Part shown: piece by piece, positions 26,910 to 35,686 of the stretch
Position numbering within the stretch: position 1 is the first letter of the stretch
How the letters are laid out: every line of letters begins with the position of its first letter
From: Formosa agariphila KMM 3901
GTDB taxonomy: Bacteria; Bacteroidota; Bacteroidia; Flavobacteriales; Flavobacteriaceae
Assembly: GCF_000723205.1 (NCBI RefSeq)
Contig: NZ_HG315671.1
Span: 198,851-262,850, forward strand
Direction of reading: 5' to 3'
Length of the DNA stretch: 64,000 nucleotides
Notes under the pieces: generated by a model
Database searches by the model: none
The model's input: only the letters and a program-made list of their open reading frames with translations
Told to the model about the DNA's origin: nothing
Program-made: the position numbers and the translations under genes

Positions 26910-28253
26910 TTAGTTGTTTAAATTGCTTAAAATAGCGTCTAATTCAGCTTTTTTGTTGATGATGTCTAGCATGGATTGAAGATATTCTTGTTGCGCAGAA
27001 TATAACTGAGTTTGTGCTTGACGTAAATCGAAACTTGAAGAAATTCCTTCAAAAAATTTAGTTTCGTTTTTACGTTCTATACGTTCTGCTAATTCTAAAT
27101 TTTCTTTTTTATTAGAATAATCTTCAATGGCGTATTGGTATTCGCTTTTAGCAGTTGCGATTTGAAATTTAAGTTGTTGCTCGGTATCAATTAAATTCTC
27201 ATTTGCTATCTCTAAATCTATTCTAGCTTGTTGTGTTGCGGCAGAACGTCCTAAAGAACTAAAAATAGGAATACTTAAATTCACACCAAACATTGAAGAA
27301 CCGTACCATTTTTGATTGTTATTAAAAAAGCCAAAATCTTCGCCGAAAGCGCTATACCCACCATTTACAAAGGCGCTTAGTGTTGGCATCCCATCACTCA
27401 TAGCTAATTTTACGAATAAATCTTTTGTTTCCACATCGTTTTCGGCAATACGATAATCGATGGTGTTTTCTACACTTTCGTCGGCAGCCAACGCTTCTAA
27501 AGATGTGTATTGTAAAGCTAGAACTTCAAGGTCGTCTGTAAGCGTTGTATCTGTATTTAAATCGATACCTAATGTGATGTTTAACATTTGATACGATAAC
27601 ACATTTAAACGTTTTACATTGTTTAAATCGCTAATTAAACCAGACAATGTAATTTTAATTTGTTCTACACTTTCTTCTTCTTCTAGACCATTTTCAAATG
27701 TTTTTTGAATTTCATCTAAATTAGATTCTAGTATGGCTTTATTACTTTCTAGAATCTGTAGACTTTCTTCTGTTAGTAATACATTTCCGTAGGCATTTAT
27801 TACTGCTTTACGTACTTCAAGGTCTGTTTTGACTTTAGAATTTTCAGAAATTTCTAAATAGACTTTTGCGGCTTGTAAACCTACAATGTACGACCCGTCG
27901 AACAATAACTGGTTTAAAGTAGCCATAGCGCCAATGTTTTGTTTAGGGCTAAATTCTACTGGAATAAATGTACCTGCAGGGCCTCCTGCAATTTCTCCTG
28001 GAAGTAACGATACTTGTTGTTTAATCCAGTTTTGATAATCGACATTAGCACTAATTTGTGGTAAACCCGTAGCTGTAGTTTCCCATTTTTGCTCTTCGGC
28101 GATTTCTATGTCTCTAGCAGCATTTTTTACTGTTCTGTTATGTATTAAGGCATAATCTATGGCCTCTTGTAAACTAAAGGCAACGGGAGTCTCTTGAGCG
28201 AAGACCGCAACATTTAGACATAAACTAAATAATATGATTAGTTTGTTTCTCAT
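26910..28253 (-). CDS. TolC-family outer-membrane efflux channel
   Basis: A 447-aa outer membrane factor with signal peptide MRNKLIILFSLCLNVAVFAQ and two repeated long alpha-helical hairpins (about 25-230 and 250-445). The second half has the typical GVNLSIPIFSSLGRSAATQQA entry near 314-334. It forms the outer-membrane exit duct for the adjacent adaptor and RND pump. Its ATG shares one base with the tetR stop codon (TAATG), which implies translational coupling. Confidence 0.92.
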   Translation of the reverse strand: MRNKLIILFSLCLNVAVFAQETPVAFSLQEAIDYALIHNRTVKNAARDIEIAEEQKWETTATGLPQISANVDYQNWIKQQVSLLPGEIAGGPAGTFIPVEFSPKQNIGAMATLNQLLFDGSYIVGLQAAKVYLEISENSKVKTDLEVRKAVINAYGNVLLTEESLQILESNKAILESNLDEIQKTFENGLEEEESVEQIKITLSGLISDLNNVKRLNVLSYQMLNITLGIDLNTDTTLTDDLEVLALQYTSLEALAADESVENTIDYRIAENDVETKDLFVKLAMSDGMPTLSAFVNGGYSAFGEDFGFFNNNQKWYGSSMFGVNLSIPIFSSLGRSAATQQARIDLEIANENLIDTEQQLKFQIATAKSEYQYAIEDYSNKKENLELAERIERKNETKFFEGISSSFDLRQAQTQLYSAQQEYLQSMLDIINKKAELDAILSNLNN

Positions 28254-28861
28254 TATTGGATTTTTGATTGTTGTGTTTTTTTATTTAAAAAATCTAAGCC
28301 CTTAGGGGTACAAATTCCTCTTAGATGGTATTCTAGGTAGTGACTAAGTGAGTCTTCTAAGTTGAACTGATCTGTAGGGAATATTTCGTTATCCTTCATA
28401 GAGCCCATAGCACTGAAGTATATTCTAGAAATAAAATCTACATTTAAGTTCGTTCTATAAAGTCCAGCATGTATACCGCGATTTAAATTATCGCTAACAC
28501 ATTTATTCATCGCTTCAAATTGTTTTTGTTTTACAATGGAATAAATTTTTGGATAGTATTTTTTAAACTGATATTCTATAGATATCTTTTGGTTTTTCAT
28601 GTGACTGATGATAAAATCCTTGGTGTTGAAAAGTTCGTCAATAGGATTGGCTTCTAACTTAAAGATATCATCAATCGATTCAGAAATACATTCAAATTTG
28701 AAAATAGCAGTTGCTTCAACGAGCTTTGTTTTTGTTGCGAAATATTGGTAAATGGTTTTTTTAGAGATTCCCATCTCGTTCGCAATATCGTCCATAGTTA
28801 CACTCTTAAATCCTAGATTCGAGAATAACTCTGCCGATTTCATTATTATTTTGTTTTTCAT
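28253..28861 (-). CDS. TetR-family transcriptional repressor of the efflux operon
   Basis: A 202-aa regulator with an N-terminal TetR helix-turn-helix (about 5-50: VTMDDIANEMGISKKTIYQYFATKTKLVEA) and a divergent C-terminal ligand-binding helical domain. It is the first gene of the operon and overlaps the channel gene by one base. A perfect inverted repeat (28893-28920) overlaps its own -33 box, the classic layout for autorepression released by a pump substrate. The ligand is unknown. Confidence 0.92.
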   Translation of the reverse strand: MKNKIIMKSAELFSNLGFKSVTMDDIANEMGISKKTIYQYFATKTKLVEATAIFKFECISESIDDIFKLEANPIDELFNTKDFIISHMKNQKISIEYQFKKYYPKIYSIVKQKQFEAMNKCVSDNLNRGIHAGLYRTNLNVDFISRIYFSAMGSMKDNEIFPTDQFNLEDSLSHYLEYHLRGICTPKGLDFLNKKTQQSKIQ

Positions 28862-28879
28862 TCGCTTTTAAATTCGGTG

Positions 28880-28910
28880 CAAATATAGACAAGGAAACTT
28901 TAGAAACAAA
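28880..28910 (-). promoter_or_regulatory. Promoter of the tetR-RND operon
   Basis: On the minus strand TTTG (28907-28910) is followed after exactly 19 bases by TATATTTG (28880-28887), a full Bacteroidota promoter. The start codon at 28861 lies 18 bases downstream of the -7 box. Confidence 0.8.
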
Positions 28911-28920
28911 TAAAGTTTCC
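28893..28920. promoter_or_regulatory. TetR operator candidate
   Basis: GGAAACTTTA (28893-28902) and TAAAGTTTCC (28911-28920) form a perfect inverted repeat with 10-base arms and an 8-base spacer. It covers the -33 element and most of the spacer of the tetR-operon promoter. Size and position fit a TetR-family dimer site. The divergent polyprenyl synthase promoter begins 36 bases away and is probably not covered. Confidence 0.8.
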
Positions 28921-28955
28921 AAAGTTTTAATGCTATGTTAACATTGACTAAACAC

Positions 28956-28988
28956 TTTGCTATTATTTCGTTTATTCTGTTATTTTTG
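28956..28988 (+). promoter_or_regulatory. Promoter of polyprenyl synthase gene, near-leaderless
   Basis: TTTG at 28956-28959 and TATTTTTG at 28981-28988 are 21 bases apart. With the -7 box ending only four bases before the ATG at 28993, transcription would start at or within a few bases of the start codon. This supports the internal ATG as the true start and suggests a leaderless message. Confidence 0.6.
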
Positions 28989-28992
28989 TCCT

Positions 28993-29967
28993 ATGCAAAA
29001 CATACTATTTTATCAAGAGGAATTTATTTCCTTCTTAAAGGACTATAAAACGGATAGAGAGCCGCAATCTTTATACGAACCGATAACTTATATCTTAAAT
29101 TTAGGTGGAAAGCGTTTAAGACCTGTTTTAACATTAATGTCTGCCGAAATCTTTAACACCGATTATAAGCTTGCGCTTAATGCAGCTTTAAGCATAGAGG
29201 TGTTTCATAACTTCTCGTTAGTGCATGACGATATTATGGACGATGCGCCTTTACGTCGTGGAAATCAAACGGTTCACGAAAAATGGGATGTTAATACAGG
29301 GATTTTATCTGGAGATGCGATGTTAATTATGGCCTATCAACTGTTCGAAAATTACGAGCCTGAAGTCTTTAGAGATTTAGCAAAGTTATTTAGTAAAACA
29401 GCTTTAGAAGTTTGCGAGGGTCAGCAATACGACGTCGATTTCGAAAATCGTGATGATGTTACAATTCCGGAATATTTAAAAATGATTGAGTTTAAAACCG
29501 CTGTTTTGGTAGGTGCTGCCATGCAAATGGGAGCGATCGTAGCTAGGGCTTCGGAAGTAGAACAGCAAGGGATTTATAGTTTTGGTAGAAATTTAGGAAT
29601 TGCCTTTCAATTACAAGACGATTATCTGGATGCTTTTGGAGACCCAAAAACATTTGGAAAACAAGTAGGAGGAGATATAATAGAGAATAAAAAAACCTTC
29701 TTATATTTAAAAGCATTAGAGTTTTCTGAAGCCGAACAGCAGCAAGAACTTCAAGATTTGTTTAGTATAAGTCCAACAGACAGTAATGATAAGGTTCAGT
29801 CTGTAAAAAATTTATTTCTTAGTAGTGGCGCTGCAGATGCTACAACTAAAGAAATTGAAAACTATACAAAACAAGCCTTTTCTGTGTTAGAGACTTTAGA
29901 TATAAGTACAGATAAAAAGAATTTATTAAAAGCCTTTGGTGAAAATTTAATGACCCGTAAGGTTTAA
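28993..29967 (+). CDS. Polyprenyl (isoprenyl) diphosphate synthase
   Basis: A 324-aa trans-prenyltransferase that elongates allylic diphosphates with isopentenyl diphosphate for quinone or carotenoid precursors. Both aspartate-rich motifs are present: VHDDIMDDAPLRRG in the first half and QLQDDYLDAFGDP in the second. GGKRLRP near the N-terminus and KTAVLVGAAMQMGA are also family features. Chain length cannot be fixed by eye. The reading frame extends 12 codons upstream (MLLFRLFCYFCP), but that extension overlaps the promoter, so ATG 28993 (MQNILFYQEEF) is preferred. A small gene follows after nine bases and is probably co-transcribed. Confidence 0.92.
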   Translation: MQNILFYQEEFISFLKDYKTDREPQSLYEPITYILNLGGKRLRPVLTLMSAEIFNTDYKLALNAALSIEVFHNFSLVHDDIMDDAPLRRGNQTVHEKWDVNTGILSGDAMLIMAYQLFENYEPEVFRDLAKLFSKTALEVCEGQQYDVDFENRDDVTIPEYLKMIEFKTAVLVGAAMQMGAIVARASEVEQQGIYSFGRNLGIAFQLQDDYLDAFGDPKTFGKQVGGDIIENKKTFLYLKALEFSEAEQQQELQDLFSISPTDSNDKVQSVKNLFLSSGAADATTKEIENYTKQAFSVLETLDISTDKKNLLKAFGENLMTRKV

Positions 29968-29976
29968 ACGTCTGTT

Positions 29977-30327
29977 GTGAAAAATTTAGAAACTATACAA
30001 GACTTGTTGAATACATCGTTGCAATACGAGTTATACGGTAATTTGGTATTTCAACTTAATAAAGATTTCCGGTTGGCAAATGTCGATTTCGATGTGGAGC
30101 AAACTATTCTTCCAGACGAATTAAAACTTCAGCTTCATGAAGCCGTGTATCAGTTAATTCAAAATGCTTTTGCTGAATATTTAAATCTGCTGTACATTAT
30201 TGATGTTTCTGAGGAGCAAATTAAAACTTTAGATGGTAGCGATACCTTAAAGTTGTCTGAAGAAGTTGCGTTTCTAATACTGAAACGCGAATGGCAAAAA
30301 GTGTGGTTTAAACATCAATATAAATAA
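29977..30327 (+). CDS. Conserved-looking small protein, function unknown
   Basis: A 116-aa protein starting with GTG at 29977 (KNLETIQDLLNTSLQYELYG). It is soluble, acidic and predicted helical, with no signal peptide or membrane segment and no recognised motif. It is nine bases behind the polyprenyl synthase gene, so a shared transcript is likely, and a hairpin terminator follows at 30333. The start is the only convenient in-frame one and is moderately certain. Confidence 0.7.
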   Translation: MKNLETIQDLLNTSLQYELYGNLVFQLNKDFRLANVDFDVEQTILPDELKLQLHEAVYQLIQNAFAEYLNLLYIIDVSEEQIKTLDGSDTLKLSEEVAFLILKREWQKVWFKHQYK

Positions 30328-30332
30328 GAATT

Positions 30333-30363
30333 AGAACCTAGTATTGAATAATAGGTTCTTTAC
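30333..30363 (+). terminator. Terminator after the 29977 gene
   Basis: AGAACCTA (30333-30340) pairs with TAGGTTCT (30352-30359). Partial inner pairing of TATT with AATA is possible, and a short T-run follows the right arm. It lies six bases after the stop codon. Confidence 0.7.
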
Positions 30364-30448
30364 TTTAAGTTGTCTTATCTATATATACCAGAATAATGTA
30401 TTAACATATTTCTAAATTAAGGGAATCTATGTATAATAAGGATTTTGG

Positions 30449-30586
30449 TTAAAACATATTAAAGACAGCGCCTAATAACCAATATAAGATTAGGAATACA
30501 ACAACTGTTCCAATACAACCGCATTTTCCGCCACCTATTTTTTTAGCGCCCCAAGCAGCTCCAATAATTCTGAGTAGTTTTTCCAT
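30449..30586 (-). CDS. Candidate 45-aa membrane microprotein
   Basis: A short reading frame from ATG at 30586 encodes 45 residues: MEKLLRIIGAAWGAKKIGG, then GKCGCIG, then a hydrophobic segment TVVVFLILYWLLGAVFNMF and a TAA stop. The order of amphipathic glycine-rich start, CxC and one membrane helix looks like a real small membrane protein rather than noise. The upstream sequence is purine-rich (GAAAAAATAAAAAC before ATG). It occupies an otherwise empty 315-base gap and lies downstream of the 30643 barrel gene on the same strand (56 bases). No function can be named. Confidence 0.55.
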   Translation of the reverse strand: MEKLLRIIGAAWGAKKIGGGKCGCIGTVVVFLILYWLLGAVFNMF

Positions 30587-30642
30587 GTTTTTATTTTTTC
30601 TGAAAACTACAAAATTAAAATTCTAGAAATTAACCCAATCGG

Positions 30643-31170
30643 TTAGAAATATACTCTAATAAATGGTGCCCATGGTGAAGCGTAGATACTCTTATAATCA
30701 TCGTAAAGTACATCGTAACGCACACCAACGGTTACATGGTTAGTTTGGTAACCTATACCAAGAAGTAGTGCTGGAGACCAGTATTTTTCATCTTGATAAA
30801 GTATTAAGTCGTTGTCGTATTTTCTATTTACATGTAATTGTTGGTATTCAGCAGAGAGTTGAATATTTGGTATCGGGTTAAAAAGGCCCGTAAGTGTACC
30901 ACCAAGAATAGTCGATTTATAAAAATCTTTTTGAGAGTTGTAAGTAAAGTTTAATCCGGCACCAAAAGCAAATTGAGGATTGACTTGATAGATGGCAGAA
31001 GGCTCTAAGGTTCCGCTAAAAAAATTACTCCCAAAACTTAGTCCAATACCTCCTCCAAATTTAATATTATCTGAAAAACTTGCGGTTTGTGCAGAAATAT
31101 TCTTAAAACACAATGTAAATATTAGGATTAAGATTGTGTTATTAATAATAAATGAGTTGTTTTTGGTCAT
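30643..31170 (-). CDS. Small outer-membrane beta-barrel protein
   Basis: A 175-aa protein with a signal peptide (…ILILIFTLCFKNISAQ, cleavage near residue 28) and alternating amphipathic strands rich in G, Y and aromatic residues. It ends in an outer-membrane-type terminus (WAPFIRVYF, C-terminal Phe). The size fits an eight-strand OmpA/OmpW-like barrel. The role is unknown. It is divergent from sucA with about 118 bases between start codons. Confidence 0.7.
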   Translation of the reverse strand: MTKNNSFIINNTILILIFTLCFKNISAQTASFSDNIKFGGGIGLSFGSNFFSGTLEPSAIYQVNPQFAFGAGLNFTYNSQKDFYKSTILGGTLTGLFNPIPNIQLSAEYQQLHVNRKYDNDLILYQDEKYWSPALLLGIGYQTNHVTVGVRYDVLYDDYKSIYASPWAPFIRVYF

Positions 31171-31241
31171 AGTTCGAAAAAAAAGTGAGTAAAATACTGT
31201 TATAAATATAATAAAATTACACCTAAGTTTAGTAAAAATTG

Positions 31242-31265
31242 TATTTTTGACAAAATTTTGTCAAA
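31242..31265 (+). promoter_or_regulatory. sucA -7 box overlapped by a perfect 20-base palindrome
   Basis: TATTTTTG at 31242-31249 is the -7 element for sucA. Overlapping it, 31246-31265 reads TTTGACAAAATTTTGTCAAA, a perfect palindrome with 10-base arms and no spacer. It would cover the transcription start point near 31254. This is the layout of an operator for a homodimeric repressor. No cognate regulator is encoded next to it. Confidence 0.65.
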
Positions 31266-31288
31266 GCGAGAATTTCTCAAATAATATA

Positions 31289-34048
31289 ATGGATAAATAT
31301 TCCTTTTTAAACGCAGCACCCACAGCATACTTTGCTGAACTATACGACCAATACTTACAAAACCCTGATTCTGTAGAGCCTAGTTGGAGAGCTTTCTTTC
31401 AAGGTTATGATTTTGGTAGCGAAAACGATATCGTAGACGAAGAACAAATGGAGAATTTCTCCTGCGATCACGTCTCAGAAAATCTAACTAAAGAATTTCA
31501 AGTTGTTCAATTAATCGCTGGTTACCGTACCAGAGGACATTTGTTTACTAAAACAAATCCTGTTCGCGATCGTAGAACCTATTCGCCAACACTGGCTTTA
31601 GAAAATTTCGGATTATCTAATAGCGATTTAAACACTGTTTTTTCAGCAGGTGAAATCTTAGGTATCGGCTCTCAAACGCTACAAGAAATTATTAATCATT
31701 TAGAAAAAATATACTGCGATTCTATTGGTATAGAATACATGTATGTTAGGAACCCAGAGCGTAAAGCTTGGATTCAGAGCAAACTAAATGTTAATGATAA
31801 TCAGCCTAACTTCGATGCGAATCAGAAAAAGCATATACTTAAAAAGTTAAACGAAGCGGTTTCTTTTGAAAGTTTCTTACACACTAAATACGTTGGTCAG
31901 AAACGTTTCTCACTAGAAGGTGGAGAATCTTTAATTCCAGCACTAGACGCAGTAATTGAAAAAGCAGCAGATTATGGTGTAAAAGAATTTGTAATGGGTA
32001 TGGCTCACCGTGGTCGTTTAAGTACACTTACAAATATCTTTGGTAAATCGGCTAAAGACATCTTTAGTGAATTCGATGGTAAAGATTACGAAGAAGAAAT
32101 CTTTGATGGTGATGTTAAATATCACTTAGGTTGGACAAGTAATCGTGAAACCAATAGCGGAAAAAAAATAAACTTAAATATTGCGCCTAATCCATCTCAC
32201 TTAGAAACGGTTGGAGCAGTAGTAGAAGGTATTGTACGTGCTAAACAAGACGACAAGTATTCAGAAGACCCATCTCAAGTACTACCTATAGTAGTTCATG
32301 GTGATGCTGCTATAGCAGGTCAAGGTTTAGTTTACGAAATCGTGCAAATGGCACAATTAGATGGTTATAAAACTAACGGTACACTTCATATTGTTGTAAA
32401 TAACCAAATCGGGTTTACAACAAACTATTTAGATGCACGTTCTAGTACGTATTGTACAGATGTTGCTAAAGTAACATTATCGCCAGTATTACACGTAAAT
32501 GCAGACGATGTTGAAGCTGTTGTACACGCAACATTATTTGCATTAGATTTTAGAATGCACTTTAAACGCGATGTGTTTATAGATTTATTAGGATATAGAA
32601 AGTATGGGCACAACGAAGGTGATGAACCTCGTTTTACTCAGCCTAAACTATATAAAGCTATTGCTAAACATAAAAACCCGAGAGATATTTATGCAGAGAA
32701 ATTAATCAATGCAGGAATTATCGATAAGGACTATGTTAATAAATTAGAAGCCGATTATAAGGCGAGTCTAGAAGAAGAATTAGAAGATTCTAGAAAAGAA
32801 GACAAAACGGTAATTACACCGTTTATGCAAGATGAGTGGCAAGATTTTGTTCGTGTAACCGAACAAGATATGATGAAACCTGTAGATACTACAGTATCTA
32901 AAGATAAATTAACTCAAATTGCAGGTGTAATTTCAGAACTACCTTCAGAAAAAAAATTCATTCGTAAAATTGAACGTCTAGTGCAAACTAGAAAAACAAT
33001 GTTCGAAGAAGATAGATTAGATTGGGCTATGGCAGAACATTTAGCTTACGGAACACTTTTAGAAGAAGGTTTCGATGTTAGAATGTCTGGTCAAGATGTA
33101 GAGCGTGGTACATTCTCTCACCGTCACGCTGTAATAAAAGTAGAAGACAGTGAAGAAGAAGTTGTATTGCTAAATAATTTAAGCGACACACAAGGTAAAT
33201 TCTTTATTTATAATTCATTGTTATCAGAATATGGTGTTGTAGGTTTCGATTATGGTTATGCTATGGCGAGTCCAAAAACACTAACTATTTGGGAAGCACA
33301 GTTTGGAGATTTCAGTAATGGAGCACAAATTATGTTAGACCAATATATTTCTGCAGCAGAAGATAAGTGGAAACTTCAAAACGGATTGGTCATGTTGTTA
33401 CCTCATGGTTATGAAGGTCAAGGTGCAGAGCACTCATCGGCACGTATGGAGCGTTATTTACAATTATGTGCAAAAGACAATATGTTTGTTGCAGATTGTA
33501 CTACACCTGCCAATATCTATCATTTGTTACGTAAACAAATGAAATCTAACTTTAGAAAACCATTAATTGTTTTCACACCTAAGAGTTTATTACGTCATCC
33601 AAAAGTAGTATCTACTGTAGATGAATTTGCAAACGGAAGTTTCCAAATGTTAATAGATGATGCAGAAGCAAAAGCAGATAAAGTAAAATCACTTGTTTTT
33701 GTAACTGGTAAATTCTATTACGATTTATTAGAAGTAAAAGAAGCGGAAGGAAGAGATGATGTAGCATTGGTGCGTATAGAACAATTATTCCCATTACCAG
33801 CAACGGCTATGAGAGAAACAATTGCAAAATACAGTAATGCAGAAGAAATAGTTTGGGCACAAGAAGAACCTAGAAATATGGGAGCTTATGCACATATGCT
33901 AATGCATTTTGAGGAAGCTAAATCATTTAGATTTGTAGCTAGACGCCCTTACGGTGCACCAGCAGCGGGTAGTTCTACACGATCTAAACGCCGTCATAAA
34001 GAAGTAATCGATTATGTTTTCGATAAGACAAAAAACAACCAACGATAA
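31289..34048 (+). CDS. sucA: 2-oxoglutarate dehydrogenase E1 component
   Basis: Thiamine-diphosphate-dependent decarboxylase of the TCA-cycle 2-oxoglutarate dehydrogenase complex (919 aa from ATG 31289). The N-terminal peptide (SFLNAAPTAYFAELYDQYLQ) is typical of the E2-binding start of E1o. Further features are HRGRLSTLTNIF, the TPP site GDAAIAGQGLVYE … NNQIGFTT, and late-domain motifs EQLFPLP and EEPRNMGAY. An in-frame TTG at 31247 would add 14 codons, but it lies inside the promoter and palindrome and has no family support. The sucB gene begins 34 bases downstream, and the two form an operon ending at the 35321 terminator. Confidence 0.96.
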   Translation: MDKYSFLNAAPTAYFAELYDQYLQNPDSVEPSWRAFFQGYDFGSENDIVDEEQMENFSCDHVSENLTKEFQVVQLIAGYRTRGHLFTKTNPVRDRRTYSPTLALENFGLSNSDLNTVFSAGEILGIGSQTLQEIINHLEKIYCDSIGIEYMYVRNPERKAWIQSKLNVNDNQPNFDANQKKHILKKLNEAVSFESFLHTKYVGQKRFSLEGGESLIPALDAVIEKAADYGVKEFVMGMAHRGRLSTLTNIFGKSAKDIFSEFDGKDYEEEIFDGDVKYHLGWTSNRETNSGKKINLNIAPNPSHLETVGAVVEGIVRAKQDDKYSEDPSQVLPIVVHGDAAIAGQGLVYEIVQMAQLDGYKTNGTLHIVVNNQIGFTTNYLDARSSTYCTDVAKVTLSPVLHVNADDVEAVVHATLFALDFRMHFKRDVFIDLLGYRKYGHNEGDEPRFTQPKLYKAIAKHKNPRDIYAEKLINAGIIDKDYVNKLEADYKASLEEELEDSRKEDKTVITPFMQDEWQDFVRVTEQDMMKPVDTTVSKDKLTQIAGVISELPSEKKFIRKIERLVQTRKTMFEEDRLDWAMAEHLAYGTLLEEGFDVRMSGQDVERGTFSHRHAVIKVEDSEEEVVLLNNLSDTQGKFFIYNSLLSEYGVVGFDYGYAMASPKTLTIWEAQFGDFSNGAQIMLDQYISAAEDKWKLQNGLVMLLPHGYEGQGAEHSSARMERYLQLCAKDNMFVADCTTPANIYHLLRKQMKSNFRKPLIVFTPKSLLRHPKVVSTVDEFANGSFQMLIDDAEAKADKVKSLVFVTGKFYYDLLEVKEAEGRDDVALVRIEQLFPLPATAMRETIAKYSNAEEIVWAQEEPRNMGAYAHMLMHFEEAKSFRFVARRPYGAPAAGSSTRSKRRHKEVIDYVFDKTKNNQR

Positions 34049-34082
34049 TTTATAAAATAAGATTAAACTAAAATATTGAACG

Positions 34083-35297
34083 ATGATTTTAGAAATGAAA
34101 GTACCTTCTCCTGGAGAGTCAATCACAGAAGTTGAAATAGCAACATGGTTAGTACAAGATGGTGATTATGTAGAGAAAGATCAAGCAATTGCTGAGGTTG
34201 ATAGTGATAAAGCAACACTAGAACTTCCTGCTGAAGAAAGCGGAATTATAACGCTTAAAGCAGAAGAAGGAGATGCTGTTGCCGTTGGTGAGGTTGTATG
34301 TTTAATAGATACAAGTGCTGCAAAACCAGAGGGTGATGCACCAGCAGAAACTAAAAAAGAAGAAGCTCCTGCTCCAAAGGCAGAGGCTCCTAAAGCAGCT
34401 CCTGTTGCAGAAAAAACATATGCTTCTGGTACAGCAAGCCCTGCCGCTAAAAAGATTTTAGCAGAAAAAGGTATGGATGCTGCGAGTATAGTGGGTACAG
34501 GTAAAGCTGGTCGTGTAACAAAAGAAGATGCTGTTCAAGCTAAACCATCTATGGGAACTCCAACTGGAGGAAATAGAGGAGAGTCGCGTTCTAAATTATC
34601 TATGTTACGCCGTAAAGTTGCAGAACGTTTAGTGGCTGTTAAAAATGAAACAGCAATGCTTACTACGTTTAACGAAGTAGACATGTCGCCAATTTTTGCT
34701 TTAAGAAACGAATATAAAGAAGCGTTTAAAGCAAAACATGGTGTTGGTTTAGGATTTATGAGTTTCTTTACTTTAGCAGTAGTTAGAGCATTAGAAATGT
34801 ATCCTGCTGTTAACTCTATGATGGACGGTAAAGAAATGTTGTCTTACGATTTTTGCGATATTAGTATTGCGGTATCTGGACCAAAAGGACTAATGGTTCC
34901 TGTAATTAGAAATGCAGAAAACTTAAGTTTTAGAGGTGTTGAGGCTGAAGTAAAGCGTTTAGCACTTCGTGCAAGAGATGGTCAGATTACAGTAGATGAA
35001 ATGACTGGTGGAACATTCACTATTACAAATGGTGGTGTGTTTGGAAGTATGTTATCTACGCCTATAATTAACCCACCTCAAAGTGGAATTTTAGGAATGC
35101 ACAACATTGTAGAGCGCCCAGTTGCTGTAGATGGTCAAGTGGTTATTAGACCAATTATGTATGTTGCGTTATCTTACGACCATAGAATTATTGATGGTAA
35201 GGAAAGTGTAGGATTCTTAGTTGCTGTAAAAGAAGCTTTAGAAAATCCACAAGAATTCTTAATGAATAACGATGTTAAGAGAGCTTTAGAATTATAG
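34083..35297 (+). CDS. sucB: Dihydrolipoyllysine-residue succinyltransferase (E2)
   Basis: Core of the 2-oxoglutarate dehydrogenase complex (404 aa). It has an N-terminal lipoyl domain with the lipoylated Lys43 in [11 protein letters not shown] and an alanine-proline-lysine linker (about 78-110). The E3/E1-binding domain (about 115-152, [22 protein letters not shown]) precedes the catalytic domain with [11 protein letters not shown] near the C-terminus. It could start at Met1 or at Met5 (MKVPSPGES), both close together. The gene is co-transcribed with sucA. No E3 gene is adjacent. Confidence 0.96.
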   Translation: MILEMKVPSPGESITEVEIATWLVQDGDYVEKDQAIAEVDSDKATLELPAEESGIITLKAEEGDAVAVGEVVCLIDTSAAKPEGDAPAETKKEEAPAPKAEAPKAAPVAEKTYASGTASPAAKKILAEKGMDAASIVGTGKAGRVTKEDAVQAKPSMGTPTGGNRGESRSKLSMLRRKVAERLVAVKNETAMLTTFNEVDMSPIFALRNEYKEAFKAKHGVGLGFMSFFTLAVVRALEMYPAVNSMMDGKEMLSYDFCDISIAVSGPKGLMVPVIRNAENLSFRGVEAEVKRLALRARDGQITVDEMTGGTFTITNGGVFGSMLSTPIINPPQSGILGMHNIVERPVAVDGQVVIRPIMYVALSYDHRIIDGKESVGFLVAVKEALENPQEFLMNNDVKRALEL

Positions 35298-35320
35298 AGC
35301 GAACTTAATTTTTTGATTAT

Positions 35321-35360
35321 AAATATAAAAGGGCAATCGTGAGATTGCCCTTTTATATTT
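35321..35360. terminator. Strong terminator after sucAB
   Basis: Perfect 18-base arms (35321-35338 and 35343-35360) surround a GTGA tetraloop. Arms run AAATATAAAAGGGCAATC and its complement, so a U-rich tail exists on both strands. It can also end the small minus-strand frame that stops at 35367. Confidence 0.9.
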
Positions 35361-35366
35361 AAGTTT

Positions 35367-35468
35367 TTACAAGTTTAACACTAATAAGTTTAGTCCAATA
35401 ATTATTAAAGCAAGAATACATAGGCCTATAATAAGTGAAAAGAACTGAGGTTTGATTTTATCGTCCAT
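35367..35468 (-). CDS. Candidate 33-aa single-pass membrane microprotein
   Basis: A short frame from ATG at 35468 encodes MDDKIKPQFFSLIIGLCILA followed by LIIIGLNLLVLNL and TAA. It is a charged start with a single 22-residue hydrophobic helix. It ends seven bases before a strong bidirectional terminator. In this AT-rich sequence a chance frame is possible, so support is moderate. Confidence 0.4.
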   Translation of the reverse strand: MDDKIKPQFFSLIIGLCILALIIIGLNLLVLNL

Positions 35469-35686
35469 AAGTCAAAGTAATTGTAGTCTTAGAGCAAATT
35501 TGAAAATCTGGTCGGTTAAGTTGGTTGTTTTCGTATTATAGTTAGTTTGTTGTAAAAGTGGTCTAAAAAAAACTCTGCACCATTACAATGCAGAGTTCTC
35601 TAAATAATTCTCCCTAAGAACTAATTAATAGCACTATAAAGGTATGAGATATTATTCTTTTAAAAAATACGTGGTTATACGTATTT

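Noticed and set aside
31247-31288. TTG-initiated 14-codon extension of sucA
   Set aside because: It overlaps the -7 box and palindrome, so it would not be transcribed as a leader-containing start, and it lacks similarity to E1 proteins.
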